Assembly (NCBI GenBank): GCA_964602415.1
Contig: CAZRQL010000012.1
Span: forward strand, 29,029 to 93,028
Source of the DNA: CAZRQL01 sp964602415
GTDB taxonomy: Bacteria > Bacteroidota > Bacteroidia > Cytophagales > Flammeovirgaceae
Direction of reading: 5' to 3'
DNA: 64,000 bases
Shown here: positions 8,398-17,151 of the stretch, piece after piece
Position numbering within the stretch: position 1 is the stretch's first letter
Layout: each line of letters begins with the position of its first letter
Program-made: the position numbers and the translations under genes
Notes under the pieces: model-generated
The model's input: only the letters and a program-made list of their open reading frames with translations
Databases searched by the model: none
Told to the model about the DNA's origin: nothing

Positions 8398-8973
8398 CTA
8401 CTTATTGATAGCAGCCAACACCTCATTGTCGAAAGGATTCACGCCCGAAGCCCAGAAATTGGTTAGCTCGCCTTCTTCATTGACCAAGTACTTACAAAAA
8501 TTCCAATTGGGGGCTTTGTCATTCCATCCATTTTTGGACTTGTCTGAAAGCCACTGATATAGTGGGTGCATGTCAGAACCTTTCACAGAAATTTTTTCAA
8601 ATAGTTGGAAAGTAACGCCGTAGTTTTTTTGGCAGAAAGAGGCTATCTCTCCGTTTGAGCCGGGCTCTTGGCCGCCGAAGTTGTTGGCTGGAAAGCCCAA
8701 CAGCACTACTTTGTCGCCCATTTGCTCATGCAATTTTTGCAAATCGGCGTACTGTGGCGTGTAGCCGCACTTAGAGGCTACATTGATGAGCATGACTTTT
8801 TTGCCTTTGTAGGTAGAAAAATCTATCTCTTTGCCGTCTATTGCCTTGAGTTTGAAATCGTAAAAACTTGTTTGCATTGTATTTTGATTCATATTTTCGG
8901 GACGAGAGTTTCTGGCTTTCAAGCCGCAACCAAGCAAAGCCAACAGTGTTGAGAACATGAGGATGTATTTCAT
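8398..8973 (-). CDS. Glutathione peroxidase-like lipoprotein
   Basis: A 191-residue thiol peroxidase of the glutathione peroxidase family, reducing H2O2 or lipid hydroperoxides. The N-terminus carries a signal peptide with a lipobox ending at Cys16 (LALLGC), so the enzyme is predicted to be anchored in the envelope. The catalytic set is present: Cys69 in NVASKCGYTPQY, Gln102 in FGGQEPG and Trp157 in NWNFCKYL. Cysteine replaces selenocysteine, as is usual in bacteria. In an organism with bacillithiol genes the physiological reductant is more likely thioredoxin-like than glutathione; that is inference. Transcribed alone, convergent with the Ppx gene. Confidence 0.93.
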   Translation of the reverse strand: MKYILMFSTLLALLGCGLKARNSRPENMNQNTMQTSFYDFKLKAIDGKEIDFSTYKGKKVMLINVASKCGYTPQYADLQKLHEQMGDKVVLLGFPANNFGGQEPGSNGEIASFCQKNYGVTFQLFEKISVKGSDMHPLYQWLSDKSKNGWNDKAPNWNFCKYLVNEEGELTNFWASGVNPFDNEVLAAINK

Positions 8974-9145
8974 TAATGTTTTAATTTTACAATAAATAGG
9001 ATTGTTTTTTGTGGCCTAACCCTTACAATCTTGGTATTTATACGATTGGGGCAAAAACTATTAAACTACACCCAAAATTGGTTTGAGTTATCTGTTTGCG
9101 CGTAATGGATGGTTAAAAAACACTCTAAGTTTTTTGTGATTGGTA

Positions 9146-9153
9146 TAGATTTG
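9146..9153 (+). promoter_or_regulatory. Candidate -7 box upstream of nuoD
   Basis: TAGATTTG fits TAnnTTTG and ends 14 bases before the nuoD start codon. The -33 element is not obvious. Confidence 0.4.
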
Positions 9154-9167
9154 TAAAAATTTTCCAG

Positions 9168-10367
9168 ATGCCTCAATCTATCCAATACCAGTACCATCCG
9201 GAGCACTTGTCCAATTCAGAGCCTCTTTATTTCGACCCCAAAAAGTTGAAAAAGGAGGAGATGATTCTCAATATCGGCCCTCAACATCCTTCTACGCATG
9301 GGGTGTTGAGGTTGGAGGTTCTTACGGATGGTGAGGTAGTGTCGGATGTTGTGCCTCATATCGGCTACCTGCACCGATGCTTTGAGAAACATGCAGAATC
9401 ACTTAGTTATCAGCAAATTATCCCTTATGTGGATAGGATGGATTATCTGGCTTCGATGAATTCGGAGCATGCCTACGTAATGGGGGTTGAGAAGATATTG
9501 GGTCTGACCGACAAAATCCCCCCGCGTACCGAGTACATCCGTGTGTTGGTGGCCGAATTGAATCGGATAGCTTCTCATTTTGTGGCGATCGGGACGTATT
9601 CCCTTGATATTGGTGCTTTTACGCCTTTTCTTTGGATGATGCGCGACCGTGAGCATATACAGAGAATGCTGGAATGGACTTGTGGCGCAAGGATGCTCTA
9701 CAACTATATCTGGATTGGGGGCTTGTACTACGACTTGCCGGTTGGCTTTTTGGACAGATGCCAAGAATTTATTGATTATTTGATGCCCAAATTGGATGAG
9801 TTGGATACTATTTTGGTCAATAACCCCATTTTTTTGGGACGTACCCGTGGGGTTGGTTGTTTGCCGTTGACTACGGCCATCAATGCGGGTGCGAGTGGCC
9901 CCATTTTGAGAGCCAGTGGCTTGCGGTTTGACTTGCGGCGGGTGGATGGGTATTCGGTGTACCCGGAGTTGGACTTTGAGATACCGATTGGTCAAAACGG
10001 GGATTGTTGGGACAGAACCTACGTTCGTGCGCAAGAGTGCCGCGAGTCTGCCAAAATTATATCGCAGTGCATATCCAAATTGCGCGGCATGCCCGCTAAG
10101 GACTTTGACCCCCAAAAGCTCGTTCCCAAACGGGTTTTGCCGATGGAGGATACAGAATTTTATTTTCGTGCCGAAAATCCCAAAGGCGAACTGGGCTTTT
10201 ACTTTCAGACCCAAGCCCGCAAGGAAATTCCTCTCAGGGTCAAAGCCCGTGCCCCTTCTTTTGTGAATCTGTCTATTTTGCCTCTATTGTCCAGAGGGGT
10301 TTTGATATCGGACTTAGTGGCCATAGTAGGCTCTTTGGATTTGGTGATGGGTGAAGTGGATAGGTAG
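9168..10367 (+). CDS. nuoD: NADH-quinone oxidoreductase subunit D (49 kDa subunit)
   Basis: A 399-residue complex I subunit that lies in the peripheral arm and helps form the quinone site next to NuoB. Conserved features are NIGPQHPSTHG (about residues 35-45), IGYLHRCFEKH, VDRMDYL, NSEHAYVMGVEK and the C-terminal end DLVAIVGSLDLVMGEVDR. It is complete and starts at a clear ATG. Unusually, it is alone: the neighbours are a peroxidase and an EamA transporter on the other strand, with no other nuo gene in the window. It could be the only nuoD, in a scattered complex I, or a second copy. The 3' end is 2 bases from the convergent EamA gene. Confidence 0.95.
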   Translation: MPQSIQYQYHPEHLSNSEPLYFDPKKLKKEEMILNIGPQHPSTHGVLRLEVLTDGEVVSDVVPHIGYLHRCFEKHAESLSYQQIIPYVDRMDYLASMNSEHAYVMGVEKILGLTDKIPPRTEYIRVLVAELNRIASHFVAIGTYSLDIGAFTPFLWMMRDREHIQRMLEWTCGARMLYNYIWIGGLYYDLPVGFLDRCQEFIDYLMPKLDELDTILVNNPIFLGRTRGVGCLPLTTAINAGASGPILRASGLRFDLRRVDGYSVYPELDFEIPIGQNGDCWDRTYVRAQECRESAKIISQCISKLRGMPAKDFDPQKLVPKRVLPMEDTEFYFRAENPKGELGFYFQTQARKEIPLRVKARAPSFVNLSILPLLSRGVLISDLVAIVGSLDLVMGEVDR

Positions 10368-10369
10368 GT

Positions 10370-11224
10370 TTATCCGAAACGCTGCTTGAGGACAGGATGC
10401 AGAAAGATAGTCCCCAGAATAATTACGGCCCCCACATAAAATCCCGATGTCATCTTTTCGGCACTGCCATAGATGAGTAAAGCCAACACAATCCCATAGA
10501 CAGGCTCCAAATTGACCACCAAATTCATGGTAAAAACAGAGAAAATATGAAGAAGCCTGACACTTTCGTAAAAAGCAAAAACAGTACACAGTAGGGCAAG
10601 TGGCAGAATATACACCCAATCCAAAGCCATAGGTATCCAAACCGTGGTCGGGTCAAACAGTGCAACCACTATTGAAAACAAAAACGCCCCAATCATTTCG
10701 TAGAAAGTGATGGTCAGCGGGTCTGATTGGTGGATGAGCAGGGCATTGAGTCCCGAAAACAAAGCCCCAAACAAAGCTGCCAACAATGCAAAAAACAACC
10801 CCCAGAAGTGTCCAAACTCAAAATTGAAAATCACATAAAGCCCCAAAAAAATCACCAACCCCAGCACAATTTCGTAGCCTTTGATGTTGGTTCCCTTGAG
10901 CCAAGGCTCTATAAAGGCGGTAAAAAGTGAAACTGTGGAGATTCCTGCCAAACAAATGCTGACGGTGGAGATTTTGGCCGAGTAAAAAAAACTAAACCAA
11001 TGTGCCCCTACCAAAAAACCAACTCCCAGCAGACGAATCAAAAGCTTAGGGGACACCCAAAGATGTTGTTTTTTGATAAATACCACCAAAATCATGATGG
11101 ACAAAGCGGAGACGGCTGTGCGATAAACGACAACCATTTCGGCGGATAGGGATATCTCTTTGCCCAAAATCGAAGTGAAGCCCCACAAGAAAACAATGAA
11201 GTGAAGGCGAAGGTATGAACTCAT
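10370..11224 (-). CDS. EamA/DMT-family transporter
   Basis: A 284-residue inner-membrane protein with about ten helices arranged as two EamA repeats (roughly residues 5-135 and 145-280). The N-terminal LHFIVFLWGFTSILGKEIS and the second-repeat NLEPVYGIVLALLIYGS are typical of drug/metabolite superfamily exporters. The substrate is not predictable. Its ATG directly follows the stop of the upstream exchanger gene with no gap, so the two are almost certainly cotranscribed and perhaps translationally coupled. It is the last gene of a leftward five-gene run beginning with the GWxTD gene. Confidence 0.88.
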   Translation of the reverse strand: MSSYLRLHFIVFLWGFTSILGKEISLSAEMVVVYRTAVSALSIMILVVFIKKQHLWVSPKLLIRLLGVGFLVGAHWFSFFYSAKISTVSICLAGISTVSLFTAFIEPWLKGTNIKGYEIVLGLVIFLGLYVIFNFEFGHFWGLFFALLAALFGALFSGLNALLIHQSDPLTITFYEMIGAFLFSIVVALFDPTTVWIPMALDWVYILPLALLCTVFAFYESVRLLHIFSVFTMNLVVNLEPVYGIVLALLIYGSAEKMTSGFYVGAVIILGTIFLHPVLKQRFG

Positions 11225-12193
11225 CTAAGAAACGTGGGTTATGACCAAATAGGCCATGTAAGAAAGGTACAAAAGTAACAATAATAAGCCTTCCCAACGT
11301 TCCAGCACGTGTCTTTTGCCCAAAAACATAAATGTAAACAAAAGCAGGCTGGCTAAAATATTAACACCCAGATCTATAAGATTGCTTGACAAAAAAGGAA
11401 GTGGATTTACCACTGCACTGGCTCCCAAAATCCAAAAAACATTGAATATATTAGAACCCACTACATTGCCAATGGCTATATCGCTCTCTTTTTTAATGGC
11501 TGCTGTTGCTGAAGTGGCCAATTCAGGAAGAGAAGTGCCTATTGCTACAACAGTAATACCGATGAGTGATTCGGATAGATTGAACATTCTGGCTATTTCC
11601 ACCGCGCTGTCCACAATCCACTTTCCACCTACCACCAGTCCGGTAAGCCCCAAGATTAGATAACCCACAGAAGCAATCGGGCTAAGCATTTTTTTGAGTT
11701 CGGCATCTATGGGGGGTACATCTGCCTCAGATTTAGAAATTCCGAAGACATAGTATAAAAATATAATAAAAAAGCATAGCAAGATAAGTCCATCTGCACG
11801 CCCCAAAGATGAAGTTTGTTCGCCGTCTATGAGTGCATCGTTGGCCAAAAAGGCTACCACAAAAGCCGCTAAAAGACTGAAAGGTATCTCTTTGAGAACA
11901 GTGTTTCTATTCGCTGAGATGGGGTAGATAACAGCAGTTACTCCCAAAATCAATAAAAAATTTGCAATATTGCTACCCAAAATATTGCCGATGGCGATAT
12001 CAGTATTTTTTTGGTAGGAGGCCAGTACGCTGACTACAAATTCGGGCATAGAAGTGCCAAATGCCACAATCGTAAGGCCGATAACTATATTCGATATATG
12101 AAACCGTCTTGCCAGTGAGGCAGCACCCTGTACCAAGAAGTCTGCTCCTTTTATCAGGAATAAAAACCCCGCAAACAAAAAAACATATGTCAT
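11225..12193 (-). CDS. Calcium/sodium antiporter (CaCA family, YrbG-like)
   Basis: A 322-residue membrane exchanger of the Ca2+/cation antiporter superfamily. The two inverted alpha repeats are easy to see: VAFGTSMPEF with GNILGSNIANFLLILG in the first half, and VAIGTSLPEL with GNVVGSNIFNVFWILG in the second. The acidic residue in each GTSxPE motif binds the cation. Length and topology (about ten helices) match YrbG. The likely role is Ca2+ extrusion or Na+/Ca2+ exchange at the inner membrane. It lies 66 bases after the SUI1 gene and abuts the EamA gene. Confidence 0.92.
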   Translation of the reverse strand: MTYVFLFAGFLFLIKGADFLVQGAASLARRFHISNIVIGLTIVAFGTSMPEFVVSVLASYQKNTDIAIGNILGSNIANFLLILGVTAVIYPISANRNTVLKEIPFSLLAAFVVAFLANDALIDGEQTSSLGRADGLILLCFFIIFLYYVFGISKSEADVPPIDAELKKMLSPIASVGYLILGLTGLVVGGKWIVDSAVEIARMFNLSESLIGITVVAIGTSLPELATSATAAIKKESDIAIGNVVGSNIFNVFWILGASAVVNPLPFLSSNLIDLGVNILASLLLFTFMFLGKRHVLERWEGLLLLLLYLSYMAYLVITHVS

Positions 12194-12259
12194 AATATCT
12201 TTTGAGTTCTTTAACGAAATATTTTGATAAAATTGTTATTTGTAGCAAATAAAACTCTT

Positions 12260-12598
12260 TCAGATGGATTTCGACTTGGTGTAACCCAATTTGACTAAAA
12301 AACTTAGAATTTTTTCTTTGCACTCACCTTGTATAATGATTTGGCCATCTTTAAAACTCCCGCCTGTTCCGCAGTGGGCTTTTAGTTTTTTGGCCAAATT
12401 TTCAAGCTCTGCCGAAGTGCCCTCAAAACCGTTTACCAGCGTAACCACTTTTCCTGCTCTGCCACTTTTATCTGTTTTGATGCGAAGGTTTTGTTTATCT
12501 GGTTCGGGAGTTGATACGCTCGGCTCAGGTTCTTGTGATTTGAGCCAATCGGGGTCAGTGGAATAAACCACCCCATCTGCTGTGTTTTTTTTCTTCAT
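12260..12598 (-). CDS. SUI1/eIF1-like translation factor (YciH family)
   Basis: A 112-residue protein whose C-terminal 75 residues form the SUI1 fold: LRIKTDKSGRAGKVVTLVNG, LAKKLKAHCGTGGSFKDG and the ending of the domain KEKILSFLVKLGY. Homologues (YciH) resemble eukaryotic eIF1 and can discriminate start codons in vitro; their cellular role in bacteria is modest and unclear. I start at ATG 12598; a TTG two codons earlier is possible but sits within the upstream pdxA stop region. The gene follows pdxA by 2 bases, so it is in the same transcript. The N-terminal 35 residues are variable linker. Confidence 0.9.
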   Translation of the reverse strand: MKKKNTADGVVYSTDPDWLKSQEPEPSVSTPEPDKQNLRIKTDKSGRAGKVVTLVNGFEGTSAELENLAKKLKAHCGTGGSFKDGQIIIQGECKEKILSFLVKLGYTKSKSI

Positions 12599-12600
12599 AA

Positions 12601-13704
12601 TCAAAAATCTTCGTTTGTGGGTATAGACTCGTCTTCTTGGAGTATTTCTTTGATTTTGTGTCCATAGCGTCCCATAGTTACCTCCACACGAAGTTGGGAA
12701 GTGATTTTTTCTTTTCTTGTGCGCGTGATGTCTATGGCCTTAAAAATAGCATGGCGCATTGAAGACTCATCTGCTATTCCTTTGCCTGCTATGCTGTAAG
12801 CCGTACCGTGGTCGGGAGATGTTCTGACAATAGGCAGTCCGGCGGTAAAATTTACCCCTGTTTCAAAACCGATATATTTGAAAGGGATCAGCCCTTGGTC
12901 GTGGTACATGGCTAAGATGCCATCGTAACCGCTGTGTAAGCGCATTCCAAAAAATCCGTCTGCAGGAAAAGGCCCAAATACCAGATGGCCTTGCGCTTTG
13001 AATTCCTCAACCACAGGGGCAATGACTTCCATCTCTTCTTTGCCCAAAAGGCCGGATTCTCCCGCATGTGGGTTCAGTCCTAAGACTGCAATTTTGGGTT
13101 TGCCAATGCCAAAGTCTTCTACGAGACTTTTGAGCAGCAGATTCAATTTGGTTTTCAGCAAATCGGGCTTTATCAAAGAACTCACCTGGGCAAGCGGGAC
13201 ATGCCCCGTAACCAAAGCCACCCTTAAATCATCTGCACAAAGCATCATAAGACTTTGATTTAGGCCAAACTCCGAGGTAAAAAACTCGGTGTGTCCGGGA
13301 AAACTAAACGATTCACTTTGAATGTTGTGCTTGTTGATGGGGGCAGTAACCACCGCGTCTATAAATCCTGACTTTAAGTCTTCGACAGCTTTTTTTAGAC
13401 AAGCCAAAGATGCCAATCCGGCTTGTTGGGTTACTTTTCCCGGTTCAACCTCAAAGTTGTCCGAGATGCAGTTTATCAGATTGGGTCTTTTTTCGTTGAG
13501 ATGGTTTTGAAAAACTAAAGGATTAAAATCATTGATATTCAATATTTTGCGATAACGAGAGAAGACTTTATTTGACCCATAGATAACCGGCGTACAAAGT
13601 GAGTTCATACGAAGTTCCGAAAAAACTTTCATAATAATTTCCGCTCCGATGCCATTGGGGTCTCCTAAGGTGATGCCTATTCTGGGTTTGCGCTCTGATT
13701 CCAT
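12601..13704 (-). CDS. pdxA: 4-hydroxythreonine-4-phosphate dehydrogenase
   Basis: A 367-residue NAD-dependent dehydrogenase of the DXP-dependent pyridoxal phosphate pathway, converting 4-phosphohydroxy-L-threonine. The start at ATG 13704 gives the canonical N-terminus RKPRIGITLGDPNGIGAE; a longer TTG-initiated frame is not conserved. Other signatures are PINKHNIQ, FPGHTEFF, GLNPHAGESGLLG, YHDQGLIPFKYI and TSPDHGTAYSIAGKG, which supply the metal-binding histidines and aspartate. Somewhat longer than the E. coli enzyme, because of an N-terminal insertion after the first strand. No pdxJ is seen in this window. It forms a tight pair with the SUI1 gene. Confidence 0.95.
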   Translation of the reverse strand: MESERKPRIGITLGDPNGIGAEIIMKVFSELRMNSLCTPVIYGSNKVFSRYRKILNINDFNPLVFQNHLNEKRPNLINCISDNFEVEPGKVTQQAGLASLACLKKAVEDLKSGFIDAVVTAPINKHNIQSESFSFPGHTEFFTSEFGLNQSLMMLCADDLRVALVTGHVPLAQVSSLIKPDLLKTKLNLLLKSLVEDFGIGKPKIAVLGLNPHAGESGLLGKEEMEVIAPVVEEFKAQGHLVFGPFPADGFFGMRLHSGYDGILAMYHDQGLIPFKYIGFETGVNFTAGLPIVRTSPDHGTAYSIAGKGIADESSMRHAIFKAIDITRTRKEKITSQLRVEVTMGRYGHKIKEILQEDESIPTNEDF

Positions 13705-13793
13705 ATTTGCAAAAGTAGATTTTTTGGTCAAAACAATCTTATTAAGTCTCACAAATAATAATTTGTATTCAGTTATGAAATTAATTTTAATTT

Positions 13794-14939
13794 TCAATCT
13801 GAGCGATCAGAACCGTTTCTCCAACTTCCTACCGCAAGCCTCCAATAAGCCAACATTTTGCTATCGCGGTTGTGCAAAACATAGTGATTGTCACTAAAGG
13901 GGGTTTCTACTTTTGTAAAAGTAAAGGCAAAACGTCTTTGCAAACTGGCCGAAAAATAAGTCCAAGTCAATTGTCCAAACACCTCACTGACTTCGAGCGG
14001 TTCGCCAAATACCATGTAAATCATGCCCCTGTCTGTGCGCCAACCCTCTCTGATGCTGGTAAAATTTTTATTGGCATAAGTAACCCTTCGATAATAAGAG
14101 GCGATGATTTTGAGTGTGTTGTTTTGTGTGCCACCAAAACTGAGCCATTGCTCATCCATGAGTTTCTTTTTGTAATTGGATTTTTTTATCTTTTCAAACT
14201 CTTCATTGTCAGATATATACACCATAGCCTCTGCTAAGTGGTTGACCACTTTTAATTTGGGATAATCTTTGGAAACCACTGTGATGGCTTGGCCTTCTTG
14301 GTTGGTGGTATCGGTTTGCACAAAATAGAGTGCTTTTTTATTGAGAACAAAAGGCTCATTGGCTTTAATTACGGCAAGGCTGTCCACTTCCATTTCCATA
14401 GGGATATTGACCTTTGTGAGGAAAGGCGGCAAGGCAAACAAGAGTGTCTCTCTAAAGCGGTAAATAAACACTTGTTCTCTATTGGTTTGGATTGATATTG
14501 TATCTCCAAGCCTAAAAAATTGGTCTTTTTTGTTAGACAGCAACGTAAAATCTCGTTCTTTTCCTTTTTGCACACCGGCTTGTGCGGTGCTTTTTGTTCC
14601 GATTCTTTTGTCAGTCAACACCAAATCAAATTCTACCTCCGAAACGACAATTTTTTGAATCTCAAAATTTATCCAAAACTCTTCGCCCACTTTTCGGTGG
14701 CTTTCAGAGGCTAAATTCAAGTTTTTTTGTTGTATTATTGAGCCATCGGAATTGCGCCTCATCGTAATTTCAAGACTAAGGTCTTCAGGAGAAATTGCGC
14801 TTTTGTGTCTGGCACTAAACACTTTGACCTCAAAGCGGTATAAAGATTTGTCCTCTTGGACAACAGCAGAAATTCTTTGTTGTGCCCAAAGACAGGAAAT
14901 TGAACACAAACAACTGCACAGTAGTAATAATCTTTTCAT
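13794..14939 (-). CDS. GWxTD domain-containing secreted protein
   Basis: A 381-residue exported protein. The N-terminus MKRLLLLCSCLCSISCLWAQ is a signal peptide. The C-terminal third has the GWxTD signature as SIREGWRTDRGMIYMVFGEP, preceded by the helical YRRVTYAN region, in the arrangement of the TIGR04514 GWxTD domain of Bacteroidota. The middle is beta-rich. Function is unknown. The start codon ATG (14939-14937) overlaps by two bases the ATG of the divergent TIGR02757 gene in the tetramer CATG. A longer TTG-started frame reaching 15014 is not favoured, because it places the signal peptide internally. Followed after 89 bases by pdxA. Confidence 0.86.
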   Translation of the reverse strand: MKRLLLLCSCLCSISCLWAQQRISAVVQEDKSLYRFEVKVFSARHKSAISPEDLSLEITMRRNSDGSIIQQKNLNLASESHRKVGEEFWINFEIQKIVVSEVEFDLVLTDKRIGTKSTAQAGVQKGKERDFTLLSNKKDQFFRLGDTISIQTNREQVFIYRFRETLLFALPPFLTKVNIPMEMEVDSLAVIKANEPFVLNKKALYFVQTDTTNQEGQAITVVSKDYPKLKVVNHLAEAMVYISDNEEFEKIKKSNYKKKLMDEQWLSFGGTQNNTLKIIASYYRRVTYANKNFTSIREGWRTDRGMIYMVFGEPLEVSEVFGQLTWTYFSASLQRRFAFTFTKVETPFSDNHYVLHNRDSKMLAYWRLAVGSWRNGSDRSD

Positions 14940-15684
14940 GCAAGATATTAAGGATTTGTTAGAACAAAAATATTGGCAATATAACAGAGTAGAGTTTATC
15001 GAAAACGACCCCATCTCTGTGCCTTATCGTTTTGATAAGCTGCAGGACAAAGAAATAGCGGGTTTTTTTGCTGCTATTCTCTCTTGGGGGCTACGCAAAA
15101 CAATCATTACCAAATCTTTAGAATTGATGAGTCGCATGGACAACAAACCCCATGAATTCATCCTTTACCACAGTGAACAGGACTTGAAGCAACTGTTGAA
15201 CTTCAAACACCGCACCTTCAACCAAACCGATTTACTTTATTTTGTTTTTTTCCTCCAACAGCATTACCTGAGCCATCCCAGTTTGGAAGAGGCTTTTTTA
15301 CCCCAACCCAATGAGTCCACGGTTGAAGGTGCATTGGTTAGGCTGAGGCGAAAATTTGAAGATCAAGAATTTTGCCCCCAACGCAGCCTCAAGCACTTGA
15401 GTTCCCCCGAGACCGGATCGGCTTGTAAACGGTTGAACATGTTTTTGCGATGGATGGTCAGACAGGAAGGTGTTGATTTTGGACTGTGGAAAAGAATTGG
15501 TACTCAAAGGCTTGTATGTCCTCTCGATGTCCATGTAAACAATGTAGCCACCCAACTGGGGCTTTTACAGGGACAAAAAGGCTGGAAGGCTGCCCTTGCA
15601 CTCACCGAAACACTTCGCCGGTTTGACCCTCAAGACCCCGTAAAGTATGATTTTGCTCTTTTTGGCATGGGAGCCATGCGATAG
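14938..15684 (+). CDS. TIGR02757 family protein (DUF2400)
   Basis: A 248-residue protein of unknown function belonging to TIGR02757/DUF2400. Diagnostic segments are FIENDPISVPYRF, QDKEIAGFFAAILSWG, MFLRWMVR, LVCPLDVHVNNVATQLGLL and the C-terminal DPVKYDFALFGMG. The helical organisation and the Asp in PLDVH have been compared to HhH-GPD DNA glycosylases, but activity is not established. The start at ATG 14938 is set by homology and shares two bases with the divergent GWxTD start. The frame is open further upstream from 14752, but that part is unconserved and antisense to the other gene. rlmD follows 41 bases downstream. Confidence 0.88.
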   Translation: MQDIKDLLEQKYWQYNRVEFIENDPISVPYRFDKLQDKEIAGFFAAILSWGLRKTIITKSLELMSRMDNKPHEFILYHSEQDLKQLLNFKHRTFNQTDLLYFVFFLQQHYLSHPSLEEAFLPQPNESTVEGALVRLRRKFEDQEFCPQRSLKHLSSPETGSACKRLNMFLRWMVRQEGVDFGLWKRIGTQRLVCPLDVHVNNVATQLGLLQGQKGWKAALALTETLRRFDPQDPVKYDFALFGMGAMR

Positions 15685-15725
15685 GACGAACTTTGTGTCA
15701 TTATTGCAGGCAAATTGACGGCGTG

Positions 15726-17123
15726 ATGTCGAAAAAAATAATTCTTAGCGACTTAGAAATTACAACTTTAGGGGCTGAAGCAGCCGGTATTGGCAGGTGG
15801 GAGCAGATGGTAGTCTTTGTCAAGGGAGCTTTGCCGGGTGATGTGGTAGATGTTGAGATTTTCAAAAAAAAGGCTTCCTACGCCCAAGCCAACTTATTGA
15901 AAATTAAGAGTCCTTCTCCTTATCGGGTTGAGCCGTTTTGCGAGCATTTTGGTATTTGCGGGGGATGTTCGCTTCAAAACCTTGTTTATGAGCAACAACT
16001 TGTTCACAAACAGCAGCAAGTCGAAGAGGCATTGCACAGAATAGCCAAAGTTCCGGTCTCATCTTTGGCATCAATTTTACCCTCTGACCAAACCGTCTTT
16101 TATCGCAATAAACTTGAGTTTTCTTTTAGTGAGAGAAGGTGGCTCACAGATAAGGAAATGGCTTCAGGTCAGACTTTTGACAAGCGTGCTGCCGGTTTTC
16201 ATATTCCGCAAGGCTATGACAAGGTTTTTCAGGTCAATCGCTGCTACCTCCAGCCCGACTACCACAACTCAATCAGAAACGGCCTGTATGAGTTTGCGCT
16301 CTCTCAAGGCTTTGATTTCTATCACATTAAACAAAAATATGGTTTTTTGAGGTGTTTGACTTTGCGCTGCAACCAAAAAGGCGAGTGGATGGCTATTGTG
16401 CAGTTTTTTGAAGACAGGCAAGAGGCTATCACACAGACAATGAATTTTTTGCAAGTCAATTTCCCTGACATTAAATCGCTATTCTACACCATCAACCCCA
16501 AAGGCAACGACACAATCTATGATTTGGAACTCCATCTTTGGAGTGGGCAGGAATTTTTATTGGAGAGTTTGGAAAATCTTGTTTTTAAGATTGGGCCTAA
16601 ATCTTTTTTTCAAGTCAATGTTGGTCAGACTCTTAAAATGTACAACACCATCAAGGCATTGGCCGAGCTTACCGGACAAGAGTTGGTCTATGACCTCTAC
16701 ACCGGAACGGGCACGATTGCTTTATTTTTGGCAGCCCATGCCAAAAAAGTAGTTGGCGTTGAACTCATTGCGCAAGCTATCGAGGATGCAGTACAAAACG
16801 CAGCCCTCAACCATATCACCAATGCGAGTTTTTATGCGGGCGATATCAGACAAGTGCTGACCCCTGCTTTTGTGTCTCAACATGGATCGCCCGATGTGCT
16901 GGTGGTGGATCCGCCTCGCTCGGGTATAGAAGAGAAAGTGCTCCCTGTAATCTTGGAACTTGCAGCCAAAAAAATTATTTACGTGTCTTGCAATCCCGCT
17001 ACACAAGCCAGAGATGTTGCGTATCTTTCTCAAAAATACAACGTTACAAAAATGCAGCCTTTAGATATGTTTCCCCATACCCACCATGTAGAAAATATCT
17101 TGGTATTGGATATGAAATTTTAG
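15726..17123 (+). CDS. rlmD: 23S rRNA (uracil-C5)-methyltransferase RlmD/TrmA family
   Basis: A 465-residue SAM-dependent methyltransferase making 5-methyluridine in RNA. An N-terminal TRAM domain (about residues 1-60) is followed by the iron-sulfur cluster cysteines Cys72, Cys78 and Cys81 in CEHFGICGGCSLQ, with Cys173 as the likely fourth ligand. The methyltransferase domain has the Rossmann motif YDLYTGTGTIALFLA, the DPPRSG motif and the catalytic VSCNP cysteine near residue 421. The ATG at 15726 is preferred over a TTG 33 bases upstream that adds a non-conserved leader. Bacteroidota often have a single enzyme of this family, so RlmC or RlmFO specificity is possible. Confidence 0.92.
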   Translation: MSKKIILSDLEITTLGAEAAGIGRWEQMVVFVKGALPGDVVDVEIFKKKASYAQANLLKIKSPSPYRVEPFCEHFGICGGCSLQNLVYEQQLVHKQQQVEEALHRIAKVPVSSLASILPSDQTVFYRNKLEFSFSERRWLTDKEMASGQTFDKRAAGFHIPQGYDKVFQVNRCYLQPDYHNSIRNGLYEFALSQGFDFYHIKQKYGFLRCLTLRCNQKGEWMAIVQFFEDRQEAITQTMNFLQVNFPDIKSLFYTINPKGNDTIYDLELHLWSGQEFLLESLENLVFKIGPKSFFQVNVGQTLKMYNTIKALAELTGQELVYDLYTGTGTIALFLAAHAKKVVGVELIAQAIEDAVQNAALNHITNASFYAGDIRQVLTPAFVSQHGSPDVLVVDPPRSGIEEKVLPVILELAAKKIIYVSCNPATQARDVAYLSQKYNVTKMQPLDMFPHTHHVENILVLDMKF

Positions 17124-17151
17124 CTACTTTTAGAACCGGTAAGGGTAAAAA

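Noticed and set aside
9399..10214. 271-codon minus-strand frame inside nuoD
   Set aside because: Shadow frame caused by the codon bias of nuoD; no family resemblance.
12604..12604. TTG start two codons upstream of the SUI1 gene
   Set aside because: The ATG at 12598 is adequate and the TTG falls in the pdxA stop codon region.
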